This document shows, one piece after another, positions 8,881-17,220 of a DNA stretch of 64,000 bases; within the stretch, counting starts at the first letter, position 1; every line of letters starts with the position of its first letter. The DNA comes from RGIG3013 sp045538935 (GTDB lineage: Bacteria; Bacillota; Clostridia; Oscillospirales; Acutalibacteraceae), in assembly GCA_045538935.1 (NCBI GenBank), contig JAZQEI010000022.1:1-64000 (forward strand). The letters are read 5' to 3'. A model generated the notes under the pieces. That model saw nothing but the letters and a program-made list of their open reading frames with translations, did not search any database and was not told the origin of the DNA. Made by a program: the position numbers and the translations under genes.

Positions 8881-9979
8881 TGAGTTCTACCCCCTTACCG
8901 CTTAACTTATAAAGCTTTTTAATTTTTAATCTTTTTGGAATTGTTTTTAAAGCGCTAACGCTTTGATAGTTTTCTCTTAAGGTATTAAGTTGCTCCTGTA
9001 AAACAGAGTAATCACTGTCTTCGGTATATAAAACAACTGCATCTATATCAAATTTTTCAGGCTCTTTAGAAAGTTCGCTAAGTAAATCTAAATATACCGC
9101 AAAACCTATGGCCGAGAATTTGTAACCCATTTTCTTTATAAGCGGGTCGTAGCGTCCACCGCTTAAAACGCTTGTGGGTATGCCATTTATAAAGCCTTTA
9201 AAAACTATGCCATTATAATAATTCACATCATTAATCTCAGAAAAATCTAAGCGTATCTTACTAGATTTTACCGAGTTTAAAATACTTGCCAGATTATCGA
9301 TTAATTCGTTTAGCACAAGGTCATTGCTAATACACTTTAAATTGGTTAAAACATCGGCGGGTTTTCCGTAACTTTTAACCAATGTATTTAATATTGAAGA
9401 GGCGGTTTTATCTGCGTTTTCTTGTACCAAAATCTCGTTTATTTCATCGGTATTTTTTTCAGAAATTAGTTTTATTAATTTAAGTTTGGCATTTGGTGAT
9501 ACCTCTAACATATCTATAACCCTTAAAACTATGCTCTGGTCAGATACCTCTAAAATAAAATCGTCAGATATTGCGGCAAGGCTCTTTATAGCCAACTCTA
9601 ATACTTCACTAACACAGAAATTATCTATATTACCTATGCACTCAAGTCCTGTTTGCATAATTTCTTTAAAAGAGTTATCTCCGCGTTTTACCCTGTAAAC
9701 GTTTTCATTATAATAAACCTTTTTTACTTCTGCTTCGGCAAGGTTTGCATTTTTTACAATAGATAGTGTAACGTCGGGCTTTAATGCCAAAAGCTTTCCG
9801 CCAATGTCGGTAAAAGTTATTATGTTTTCAGATATAAGAAAGTCTTTATTTTTGGCGTAAAAATCGTACTCTTCAAACTTGCTCATTTTATACTGAGCAT
9901 AGCCGTAGGAATTATAAAGACCGCGTAAAGCAAAAACTGCCTTTTCACCGTTTTGTAATAATGTGTTATTAATTTGCAT
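8864..9979 (-). CDS. hisZ: ATP phosphoribosyltransferase regulatory subunit
   Basis: HisZ is a catalytically dead histidyl-tRNA-synthetase paralogue that binds short HisG and gives it histidine feedback control. Class II synthetase-like segments are visible (FTDIGGKLLALKPDVTLSIVK, about residues 55-75, and VLSGGRYDPLIKKMGYKFSAIGFA near 270). The protein is about 371 residues from ATG 9979. That start is chosen because GGAGAA sits 7 bases before it; an upstream in-frame start at 10012 would lie deep inside the preceding gene. The 11-bp overlap with the yerC-like gene points to coupled translation. Confidence 0.9.
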   Translation of the reverse strand: MQINNTLLQNGEKAVFALRGLYNSYGYAQYKMSKFEEYDFYAKNKDFLISENIITFTDIGGKLLALKPDVTLSIVKNANLAEAEVKKVYYNENVYRVKRGDNSFKEIMQTGLECIGNIDNFCVSEVLELAIKSLAAISDDFILEVSDQSIVLRVIDMLEVSPNAKLKLIKLISEKNTDEINEILVQENADKTASSILNTLVKSYGKPADVLTNLKCISNDLVLNELIDNLASILNSVKSSKIRLDFSEINDVNYYNGIVFKGFINGIPTSVLSGGRYDPLIKKMGYKFSAIGFAVYLDLLSELSKEPEKFDIDAVVLYTEDSDYSVLQEQLNTLRENYQSVSALKTIPKRLKIKKLYKLSGKGVELIENNA

Positions 9980-10274
9980 TGTCTTCTCCGCTTTCAAGTT
10001 TACTAAGAACATTGTTATAACCGTTGCTACCGTACATTAGGCACTTGTTTACTCTGCAAATTGTTGCAGTACTAGCCCCCGTAGCCTTAGAAACCTCTTG
10101 ATAATTCGCGCCATTTTTTAACATTTTTGCAACGGCAAAGCGTTGGGTTAAATCTTGAATTTCTTTAATGGTGCATAAATCGTCAAAGAGATTGCTACAC
10201 TCTTCAACTGTGGTTAAAGAAAGTATTGCCTTATATAAATCTTGCGACTCTAATATATTGTTTTTACTCAACAT
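9969..10274 (-). CDS. TrpR/YerC-family repressor, first gene of the his operon
   Basis: This small (about 101-residue) helical DNA-binding protein is of the YerC/YecD branch of the TrpR superfamily. The helix-turn-helix region reads LTQRFAVAKMLKNGANYQEV followed by SKATGASTATICRVNKCL. The family has been linked to control of histidine genes in Firmicutes (sometimes called HisR). Its place as first gene, upstream of hisZG, fits an autoregulated repressor sensing histidine. ATG 10274 is preferred to GTG 10280, because the GTG overlaps the ribosome site GAGAGG, which is correctly spaced for the ATG. The likely operator lies in its own promoter (10304-10325). Confidence 0.85.
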   Translation of the reverse strand: MLSKNNILESQDLYKAILSLTTVEECSNLFDDLCTIKEIQDLTQRFAVAKMLKNGANYQEVSKATGASTATICRVNKCLMYGSNGYNNVLSKLESGEDNAN

Positions 10275-10301
10275 ATTCACCTCTCACTTTATTTCTTTAT
10301 C

Positions 10302-10330
10302 ATTTTACCATAATAAAGTGGTAAAGTCAA
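10302..10330 (-). promoter_or_regulatory. his operon promoter with palindromic operator in the spacer
   Basis: On the minus strand, TTGACT (10330-10325) and TAAAAT (10307-10302) are 17 bases apart. A palindrome with 7-bp perfect arms, TTTACCA and TGGTAAA (10325-10319 and 10310-10304, 8-base spacer), fills the space between the hexamers and touches both. A repressor bound there would block RNA polymerase. The obvious candidate is the YerC/TrpR-like protein encoded by the first gene. A second, weaker pair, CACTTTATT/AATAAAGTG, spans 10285-10320. Confidence 0.75.
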
Positions 10331-10357
10331 CAACCTAATAAAAAATTTTTGCACAAA

Positions 10358-10385
10358 AATAAGCGACGCAACCGCGTCGCTTATT
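10358..10385 (-). terminator. Terminator after the URO-D/RamA operon
   Basis: AATAAGCGACGC (10358-10369) pairs perfectly with GCGTCGCTTATT (10374-10385) around an AACC loop. On the minus strand the stem is followed by a T-rich run, so it ends the leftward transcript just upstream of the his promoter. Confidence 0.8.
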
Positions 10386-10394
10386 GCAATATTA

Positions 10395-11489
10395 CTAAAG
10401 TTTTAGCCAATTTTTTCTGCAAAGCTCTATTAATTCGTCTGCCTGTTTTCTGCTACCACAGTCGGTATGCATAAACACACCGTCAGAGCCGATTTCGTTA
10501 AAGACCGTTTCTATTTGGTTTGCGGGTATACCCATTATGTAAAGTTTCTTGCCTGCAGCAAGAATTCTTTTAAACACGTCTATAGACTGTTTTGAGGCAA
10601 AATTATAAACAAAACTGCCGTCTGGTTGTTTTAAGTCTGGCAGAGGTACCCACTGTATTGCGTGAATGTTGGGTAAAGATAAAATCATATCTAAATGATT
10701 TATCTGCTCTGGTCCGTCTAAATGATATACCGCTTGGCCTAGCGCTTTCGACACTTTATAGAGCGAGGGCAAAACAAACTCTTCGAACATTGCAGGAGAA
10801 ATCATAACAGAAAAATCACACTGAATTGGATACCAGGGCTTATTATGTACAAGAGGTATCCAAGCGGTGTGGCCTATGTTATAAGGCTCAATAATTGCAT
10901 TTAAATGATTATAATATTTTATAAACTCGTCATCAATCTTGTTAATGGCCGCCAAAACCTCTTCGGGATAATCTAAAAGATCCATTAACAGTTCTTGACC
11001 GCGCAAGGAAAAAAGAACATCAAGTGTACCGCCAATGTCGGTTACCGACACAGCATATCTGCCATTAGAATTTTCGCAAAGTGCACTTGTTTGCTCGTCT
11101 ATAATCTTATAAAGTTCGTTATCTGTGTTGGTATTAAGGTTAACGGGCGATGAAAAATCTTTTATTATTGGGTGACGGTCAAACCAAACACTGTCCCAAT
11201 TAAGTTCATACGGTGCACCAAAAAATGATGCTTGCACGCCGGGGCCTAAATTTACAAACTCGCGCTGAATAGCATCTTGACCGTGAAAAACCGCGGCAGT
11301 AGTATGCTCTGCTCTTTGAACACGGTATTCGGTATTTAGCCAGTAATCTTCTAAATCTTTAGGCATTCTTATAAATGGTGGCTTTTCGGTATCGGACATG
11401 GGGGAAGTTACGTATAAATAGCCTCCCTCGCCCTTTTCTAATGGTTGCCAAAAGCGCTGATGGCGTTCTAATTTTTTAATATCTATAAT
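10395..11489 (-). CDS. URO-D-fold protein (MtaA/CmuA-like), apparently with a non-canonical start
   Basis: This is a uroporphyrinogen-decarboxylase-fold protein, probably of the methyl-transfer branch (MtaA/CmuA-like) rather than haem synthesis. The first ATG in frame is at 11399, but the frame stays open for 33 more codons up to the TAG of the RamA-like gene. The extra residues (IKKLERHQRFWQPLEKGEGG and on) look like an authentic N-terminus. No ATG, GTG or TTG exists there. AGGAG lies just before ATT 11489 and ATA 11486, so a rare start codon is likely; 11489 is my choice. The region where MtaA carries its zinc HxC reads VYHLDGPEQ, and MHTDCGS is near the C-terminus. The substrate is unknown. 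Confidence 0.75.
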   Translation of the reverse strand: MIDIKKLERHQRFWQPLEKGEGGYLYVTSPMSDTEKPPFIRMPKDLEDYWLNTEYRVQRAEHTTAAVFHGQDAIQREFVNLGPGVQASFFGAPYELNWDSVWFDRHPIIKDFSSPVNLNTNTDNELYKIIDEQTSALCENSNGRYAVSVTDIGGTLDVLFSLRGQELLMDLLDYPEEVLAAINKIDDEFIKYYNHLNAIIEPYNIGHTAWIPLVHNKPWYPIQCDFSVMISPAMFEEFVLPSLYKVSKALGQAVYHLDGPEQINHLDMILSLPNIHAIQWVPLPDLKQPDGSFVYNFASKQSIDVFKRILAAGKKLYIMGIPANQIETVFNEIGSDGVFMHTDCGSRKQADELIELCRKNWLKL

Positions 11490-11498
11490 AATCCACTC

Positions 11499-12968
11499 CT
11501 AAAAACACATATGTTCTATAAATGCATTATTAAAAGTTTCTGATTTGTTTAGTTCAATAGTGGAAATCTTCTTGCAAAGGTCTGATAAAATTTCTATGCT
11601 TTGTGGAGTAACAAGGCAGTTAACTGCGCCCAAAAGTGAGGTGTTTCCCATTGCTTTAATTTTATCTGCAACACTTTGCGGGAATAAGCCAATTTTTGCG
11701 GCATTTTGAGGGTTCAGATAATAACCGATACCGCCCGAGAGATAAATGCTTTCAATGTCAGAATACTCAAATCCGCTATCGAAAATAAGTGTATCAAGCG
11801 CCGCTCTTATAGCGCTTTTGGCAAGTTGAATAGCGCGTATATCGTCTTGGTTAATAAAAATTGTTGTGTCTTGGTCGGCATAAATGTTAAATTGCTCGCA
11901 CTCTAGAAAGCCTGTTTCATCTAACATTTTATTTTCTAGCAAAACTGCAATAAGATCTATTAATCCGCTCGTGCAAATTCCTGTGGGAGCAGCATTATTT
12001 ATAGTGCTAAACTCGACTTTGTTGTTTTTTAGTTCAACCTTATTTATAGCACCGTTTATTCCACCCGAGCCGCACGAAACACCAACACCCTCTAATGCAG
12101 GACCTGCCGCAGACGATGTGGCAAACAGTTTAGAACCGTTATTTGTTCCGGTAAAAAGCACCATTTCTCCGTTTGTGCCAATATCTAAAAGTACGCAAGG
12201 ATTTTTATGCTCTAATATATTTAAATAAACCAACGCAGATGTAACATCGCTGCCAATAAAAGCAGAGGCTGATGGTAAAACATAAATTTTTTCTACATTT
12301 AAATTAAGCTCATTACCGCTAAAATGCTTTAACTCTAAAAATTCGGGCGTAAAGGGATATGTGCCCATTTTTAAAGGCGAGATACCGCAAAATAGGTGTA
12401 ACATTGTAGGGTTGCCCGTAACGGCAAGTGTTTGTATTTTATCATTAGTTAGGTCTAATATCATTTTGCGAATTTTACTAAGCAAAACACTCTGTAAATC
12501 GCTAAGATTTTCTTTAGAGGCGGTAATTCGGCTCATAACATCGGCACCGAAATTTTTTTGAGGATTAAGATCAGACACAGTTTTTAATACTGATTTTTCT
12601 TCTAAGTCTATAAGCGCTGCACAAAGCGTAGTTGTACCAATATCGAGCGCAATACTCAAATTTTTGGCCGATAAATTTTCGCTTTCTTTGTGCATAAAAG
12701 CATTATCGGTACACGCGTTGTCGGGTAGTTCAATTATAGCCTCTTGACTTTGTAAAAGTGCTTTACAAGAAAGAATAAAGCCGTCTTTGTCGGGCAAATA
12801 CGGCTTGTTTGTGTCAGCATTAACAAACTCACCCGAAACAACCTTTACCTTGCATTTGCCGCAAGTACCAAGACCCGCACAGTCGGCAGATACTATGTAC
12901 CCGAGCTTTGTGAGGTATTTGAGTAGGGTTATATTTTCGGTTGGTTTGGTTATAGTTAATGCTTTCAT
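11499..12968 (-). CDS. RamA-like ATP-dependent corrinoid reductive activase
   Basis: Proteins of this family (2Fe-2S ferredoxin domain plus DUF4445/ASKHA ATPase domain) use ATP to reduce inactive Co(II) corrinoid proteins back to Co(I). Residues about 1-90 form the ferredoxin domain with DCAGLGTCGKCKVKV and a later SCKALL, giving the CxxxxxCxxC...C cluster pattern. SIALDIGTTTLCAALIDLE begins the actin-like ATPase part. VLLDIGTNGEMVLF and SAAGPALEGVGVSCGSGGI are its other signature motifs. ATG 12968 (MKALTITK) is preferred to TTG 12983, which lies inside the previous gene. The gene overlaps the end of its upstream URO-D neighbour only if TTG is used. Confidence 0.85.
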   Translation of the reverse strand: MKALTITKPTENITLLKYLTKLGYIVSADCAGLGTCGKCKVKVVSGEFVNADTNKPYLPDKDGFILSCKALLQSQEAIIELPDNACTDNAFMHKESENLSAKNLSIALDIGTTTLCAALIDLEEKSVLKTVSDLNPQKNFGADVMSRITASKENLSDLQSVLLSKIRKMILDLTNDKIQTLAVTGNPTMLHLFCGISPLKMGTYPFTPEFLELKHFSGNELNLNVEKIYVLPSASAFIGSDVTSALVYLNILEHKNPCVLLDIGTNGEMVLFTGTNNGSKLFATSSAAGPALEGVGVSCGSGGINGAINKVELKNNKVEFSTINNAAPTGICTSGLIDLIAVLLENKMLDETGFLECEQFNIYADQDTTIFINQDDIRAIQLAKSAIRAALDTLIFDSGFEYSDIESIYLSGGIGYYLNPQNAAKIGLFPQSVADKIKAMGNTSLLGAVNCLVTPQSIEILSDLCKKISTIELNKSETFNNAFIEHMCF

Positions 12969-12972
12969 ATTA

Positions 12973-14025
12973 TTACTCTTCAAAAACCTTGCAAGGTTTA
13001 ATGTTTTTATTTTTATGGGTTACCTTTGCAGCGTATTCTTTAAATAAGCGAACATAGGTGCGGTAATTTTCTATAGATACATCTGGCGGGGTTTGGTGGT
13101 CTACCGAAGAAATAAGCTTACCGTTTTGCATGCTTGGAAAAACACGCTCAAACTCGGCACGAATGGCTTCTTCGCCATGCTTTAGGCACATTTTATCAAA
13201 ATGGCCTATAAACGCCATATGAGGTTGCTTTGCAATATAAACCGATACGTCTGTACCGGCCTGACGCTCTAGCGGCAACATGCCGTCGGCACCAACACTT
13301 GCATACCAGTCTACAGCAAGGGTAATATCACCGTCAGAATCTACAATAACGGGGACCTTGTATTTGTGAATTATTGGGATAACCCTATTATAATATGGCG
13401 CTAAGAATTCATCAAAAAGGTCTTTAGAAATCATAGGACCGTTGTTATAGCTCATATCTTCGGCAAAGGTCATAAAGTCAAAACGAAAACGCGAGAATAA
13501 ATACTCAAACACCTCTATAAGCCAGTCGGCATAGTCATTGCACATGGTCTTGTAGAGGTCGGGATAATCGTAAAAGCTAAATAGGTGATTTTCTATACCA
13601 AGCATCATTCTTGGGTACCAGAAAAAGCCCTCTACCGAAAAAAACTGCAGAGTATCGCCACGCTCACGGTTGGATCTTAAATTTACAAAAAATTCTTCGG
13701 GAAATAATTTTTCGGGCGGGGTGAATAAAAGCGGCTTTAGTTTATTGTGGTAATCGTCTTCGTTTTCAATTATGCTGCCGCCGTATTCTACTGTGCTAAG
13801 CAACTCGTGCGGATAAGCTGCAACGGCACTTTGTATGCATTTATCTAACCCAAAATATTCTTGCAAGGTTTCATACCCGGCCTTTTGGGTAGGTAAGCCC
13901 TCGTCTATCCAGCGGGCAACGGTTAAGTGCCACCACGGAGCCCACTCTATAATAGGAGCTCTATCTACAGGTTTACCCGCTAAAAAGTTTGCAAAGCGCT
14001 CTGATGCAGTCATAGATTTACACAT
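12973..14025 (-). CDS. URO-D-fold methyltransferase-like protein (second copy)
   Basis: This 350-residue uroporphyrinogen-decarboxylase-fold protein starts MTASERFANFLAGKPVDRAP, the usual opening of MtaA/MttB-associated URO-D methyltransferases. FMTFAEDMSYNNGPMIS and FDEFLAPYYNRVIPIIHKY follow the same plan. Where MtaA has HxC zinc ligands this protein has VIVDSDGD, so the metal site is altered or lost. The C-terminus has SSVDHQTPPDVSIENYRTYV, close to the equivalent segment of its upstream neighbour. The genomic partner RamA suggests corrinoid-dependent methyl transfer; the substrate cannot be told from sequence. Confidence 0.8.
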   Translation of the reverse strand: MCKSMTASERFANFLAGKPVDRAPIIEWAPWWHLTVARWIDEGLPTQKAGYETLQEYFGLDKCIQSAVAAYPHELLSTVEYGGSIIENEDDYHNKLKPLLFTPPEKLFPEEFFVNLRSNRERGDTLQFFSVEGFFWYPRMMLGIENHLFSFYDYPDLYKTMCNDYADWLIEVFEYLFSRFRFDFMTFAEDMSYNNGPMISKDLFDEFLAPYYNRVIPIIHKYKVPVIVDSDGDITLAVDWYASVGADGMLPLERQAGTDVSVYIAKQPHMAFIGHFDKMCLKHGEEAIRAEFERVFPSMQNGKLISSVDHQTPPDVSIENYRTYVRLFKEYAAKVTHKNKNIKPCKVFEE

Positions 14026-14147
14026 AAAATCACCTACAAAAGCATTCGATATGTGTATTCATTGTACTTATATATTCATTAAAAATCAAGCCGTTTTTTT
14101 CTACTTATGGTAGACAAATTATAACTGCAAAAAACACAAATACAGAT

Positions 14148-15305
14148 TTAGTCGCAATATTCGTTCATCAGTTTTCTGTAAAGCATATAATTTTCAAAAG
14201 ATACTTCTTCGGGCACACCATGATCACATGTGGGTATATAGCCTCCTCTCTTTCTCATAAAAGGCATTATGTAATCAAGGTGACGTTTAATATCATCGCC
14301 GCCCTTGGCGATTATTCTTTTATCTATACCTCCGCTAATTAAAAGCTCGGGATATTTCTTAGCAATTTTTACAACATCGCAACCTGCGGCAACCTCGAAC
14401 GGACTCATATAATCGCACCCTACCGAACGGTAAATATCTATAACATCATTACAATATCCGTCAGTATCTATCTGAAAATGCAACTTGCGCCCACGATTGC
14501 GTTTTTTCATGTTTTCGTATAACTCGGTATAATACGGTATTAAAAATTCTCGCATCATATCGGGTGAAATTAGAGCGCCGCTATTGTAGCAAATATCCTC
14601 TGCCAAAAACAGTTCATCAAACGAGATTTCATTCTGATGTCTTGCTATAACGGTATCGGCCAAAGAAAACCAAGTTTTCATACATTCGTGAATAAGATTT
14701 GGGTCATCGTAAAATGTATATAGCAAACGTTCCGGACCTATAAGGCTACGCAAATACATATATCCGCCGATTACGCACTGAACTGCAGCGTTACCGCGCT
14801 TTTGCCCGTCTATAGCATCGTTTAGCGCTGTGCGCGAAAGAGTATCTCTGTTTTCAGTATTGGCATCGAGCCGCCACTTTATGTTTTCTTCAAAAGACTT
14901 AATATCGGTAACGGGGTGATCAACATATTCAGGCATAAAACCTTGACGTCTGTTTTTGAACACTAAAAGCGTTCTGCCCGCAAAATCACGAATCAGTTCG
15001 TGCGCTCCTCTGTCCTCTAACACCTCTTCTTTAAAAGCAGGAAAAAGTGCGGCTTCGCACCAACCTAGGCCATACACACTGTTAACTGCGGGCTCATCAA
15101 ATCCGAAAACACTGCGAAGATACGCATCGTAATCGTCAACCTCGTTCATGGGCTTTAAGTACCCTTCTTTAATCCAACGTTCAAGTACATACCATCCGAA
15201 TTCGCGTTTGTATATAGGAGCATCTGCTTTTAAAGCATAAAAATCTCTTATTTTCTGTGCCGCAGGATTTAAAGATTCATTTGAAGAATTATTTATATTA
15301 TGCAT
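14148..15305 (-). CDS. URO-D-fold methyltransferase-like protein (third copy, first gene of operon)
   Basis: This 385-residue protein has the same fold as the next gene, with LAEDICYNSGALISPDMMREF, FQIDTDGYCND and CDHGVPEEVSFENYMLY. As in its neighbour, the HxC site of MtaA is replaced by an Asp-containing IDTDG. A GGAGG ribosome site precedes ATG 15305. It is separated from the following gene by 122 bp without a visible terminator. It is transcribed divergently from an AraC regulator, across a palindrome at 15327-15346 that could control both. Confidence 0.8.
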   Translation of the reverse strand: MHNINNSSNESLNPAAQKIRDFYALKADAPIYKREFGWYVLERWIKEGYLKPMNEVDDYDAYLRSVFGFDEPAVNSVYGLGWCEAALFPAFKEEVLEDRGAHELIRDFAGRTLLVFKNRRQGFMPEYVDHPVTDIKSFEENIKWRLDANTENRDTLSRTALNDAIDGQKRGNAAVQCVIGGYMYLRSLIGPERLLYTFYDDPNLIHECMKTWFSLADTVIARHQNEISFDELFLAEDICYNSGALISPDMMREFLIPYYTELYENMKKRNRGRKLHFQIDTDGYCNDVIDIYRSVGCDYMSPFEVAAGCDVVKIAKKYPELLISGGIDKRIIAKGGDDIKRHLDYIMPFMRKRGGYIPTCDHGVPEEVSFENYMLYRKLMNEYCD

Positions 15306-15326
15306 TGAAAAACCTCCGATTTTATT

Positions 15327-15346
15327 GTATTATAAATATATAATAC
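15327..15346. promoter_or_regulatory. Perfect palindrome between divergent uroD-like and araC genes
   Basis: GTATTATA and TATAATAC form an 8-bp perfect inverted repeat with a 4-base AATA spacer. It contains TATAAT-like elements on both strands and lies 21 bp before the leftward ATG. It may be an operator, overlapping divergent -10 elements, or both. Confidence 0.5.
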
Positions 15347-15409
15347 AGCAAAAAAATTCAATATACATAGCATTTTCGGTGAATTTTATATATTTTTCGG
15401 AGGTTTCTT

Positions 15410-16198
15410 ATGTTTGTACAACAAGCTACGTGTTTGGGTGATGTATGGTCTGATTCGGTTAAGCTCGCACGTGTTTTTAAAGTAGATGCCGATAGCTCTT
15501 ATACCGTTCACCATATGCCGTTAAAATTAGATGAAAATATTCTTATTATTGTTACAGAAGGTAACGGACGTTTGGAATTTGACGGATTTTCTAATAATCT
15601 TACGGCGGGCGATGTTGTTATTTTAAATACCGATGGCAAACATTTTAATTACAACACGATTGGTGACGTATGGAATTTTTGGTGGTTTGAGTTTTCGGGT
15701 AATACCGAACATATATACAAAAATATATCGCTTTTGCAAAACCGGCACTTGCTCGAAATCTGCAATAAATGTCTTGATTTTTCGATTGTCGGCGACCAAA
15801 AAGCTGCGTCTTCCGCTCTGAGTGCACTACTAACGCTAATAAACCTTAGCTTAAAAGATACAACCCCCGAAAATGAGCATACAGTATTCAACAATGCAAT
15901 CGGAATAATAAACACAAACCTCAAAACAATAAATGTATCTACGCTTTCTAAAAAGCTACATATTAGCGAGCGAACACTACACGATATTTTTGTTTTGAAT
16001 ACATCTTGTTCTCCAAAAAAATATATTTTAAACTTAAAGTTTGATACTGCTTGTTTTTTACTTAAAAATACGAGTAAAACGATAGGAGAAATTTCAGAGT
16101 TTCTTGGCTTTTCAAGCCCATTTCATTTTAGCAGATTCTTCAGTAGCAAAACCAACATCTCGCCGTTAAAATGGAGAAAAAAAGACAGATTCGATTAA
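15410..16198 (+). CDS. AraC-family transcriptional regulator
   Basis: This 262-residue regulator has an N-terminal cupin-like sensing domain (about 20-95, ILIIVTEGNGRLEFDG and AGDVVILNTDGKHF). Its C-terminal pair of helix-turn-helix motifs is at about 160-258, with LSKKLHISERTLHDIF and the second helix region IGEISEFLGFSSPFHFSRFF. GGAGG precedes the ATG. Divergent placement suggests it controls the URO-D/RamA operon in response to that pathway's substrate. Confidence 0.88.
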   Translation: MFVQQATCLGDVWSDSVKLARVFKVDADSSYTVHHMPLKLDENILIIVTEGNGRLEFDGFSNNLTAGDVVILNTDGKHFNYNTIGDVWNFWWFEFSGNTEHIYKNISLLQNRHLLEICNKCLDFSIVGDQKAASSALSALLTLINLSLKDTTPENEHTVFNNAIGIINTNLKTINVSTLSKKLHISERTLHDIFVLNTSCSPKKYILNLKFDTACFLLKNTSKTIGEISEFLGFSSPFHFSRFFSSKTNISPLKWRKKDRFD

Positions 16199-16214
16199 AT
16201 CGAATCTGTCTTTT
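16180..16214. terminator. Bidirectional terminator between araC-like gene and argF
   Basis: AAAAGACAGATTCG (16180-16193) pairs with CGAATCTGTCTTTT (16201-16214). The araC stop codon lies in the loop, and A/T runs on either side let it serve both convergent genes. Confidence 0.8.
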
Positions 16215-16220
16215 GGTTTA

Positions 16221-17204
16221 TTAAAGTGTTGCGGCCATTACGGCTTTTATTGTGTGCATACGGTTTTCAGCTTCATCGAAAACTATCGACTGTTTGCTTT
16301 CGATTACCTCGTTTGTAACCTCCATGCAATCAATACCAAACTTATCGTAAATCTGCTTACCTATTGTTGTGTTAAGATCGTGGAACGCAGGCAGACAGTG
16401 CATAAATACAGTTGTTTCTTTGGCGTAAGACAAAAGCTTAGCATTTACTTGGTAAGGCATTAATTTCTTTATTCTTTCTTCCCAAACGCTATCGGGCTCG
16501 CCCATAGATACCCAAACATCAGTATAAATAACGTCGGCGTTTTCTACTGCTTTTTCGGGATTTTCATTAAACTCTAAAACTGCACCCGTTTGCTTTGCTA
16601 TTTCTTTACACTCGTTTATTAAAGCCTCATTTGGCCAAAACTCTTTAGGCGCACACGCTACAAAGTGCATACCCATTTTTGCACAACCAACCATAAGTGA
16701 GTTACCCATATTATATCGGGCATCTCCCATATATACGAGCTTTATGCCATCTAACTTTCCAAACTGCTCTTTTATGGTTAAAAAGTCGGCAAGAATTTGT
16801 GTTGGATGAAACTCATTAGTAAGTCCGTTCCACACCGGAACACCTGCATATTTTGCAAGTTCCTCAACAATTTCTTGTCCAAAGCCGCGGTACTCTATGC
16901 CGTCAAACATTCTGCCTAAAACCCTTGCTGTGTCGGCAATGCTCTCTTTTTTGCCTATTTGCGAGCCGGCGGGATCTAGGTATACCGGGTGCATACCAAG
17001 GTCTGCTGCTGCTACTTCAAATGCACAACGTGTACGGGTACTGGTTTTTTCAAAAACAAGAGCTATATTCTTACCGTTGCAAAGTTTATGCTCTATTCCT
17101 GCCTTTTTCTTCTGTTTAAAATCTGCGGCAAGGTCTATAAGATATGCAATTTCCTCAGATGTAAAATCTAATAACTTTAAAAAGCTTTTTCCTTTTAAGT
17201 TCAT
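16221..17204 (-). CDS. argF: Ornithine carbamoyltransferase
   Basis: This enzyme makes citrulline from ornithine and carbamoyl phosphate. The 327-residue protein has the carbamoyl-phosphate motif STRTR (in [19 protein letters not shown]), [10 protein letters not shown], the ornithine loop [10 protein letters not shown] and the catalytic HCLPAFHD. It is the last gene of the arg operon, 16 bp after argD, with AAAGGAAA upstream of the ATG. Confidence 0.96.
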   Translation of the reverse strand: MNLKGKSFLKLLDFTSEEIAYLIDLAADFKQKKKAGIEHKLCNGKNIALVFEKTSTRTRCAFEVAAADLGMHPVYLDPAGSQIGKKESIADTARVLGRMFDGIEYRGFGQEIVEELAKYAGVPVWNGLTNEFHPTQILADFLTIKEQFGKLDGIKLVYMGDARYNMGNSLMVGCAKMGMHFVACAPKEFWPNEALINECKEIAKQTGAVLEFNENPEKAVENADVIYTDVWVSMGEPDSVWEERIKKLMPYQVNAKLLSYAKETTVFMHCLPAFHDLNTTIGKQIYDKFGIDCMEVTNEVIESKQSIVFDEAENRMHTIKAVMAATL

Positions 17205-17220
17205 AAATGTTTCCTTTCTG

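Noticed and set aside
10275..10394. A T-box or histidine riboswitch leader before the his operon.
   Set aside because: The leader between the -10 and the first ATG is only about 28 bases, too short for a T-box or other riboswitch.
11399..11501. Pyrrolysine at the TAG joining the RamA-like and URO-D genes.
   Set aside because: No pyl genes or methylamine methyltransferase are in the window, and TAG ends other genes here (for example the hydrolase ending at 49427). A rare start codon explains the data more simply.
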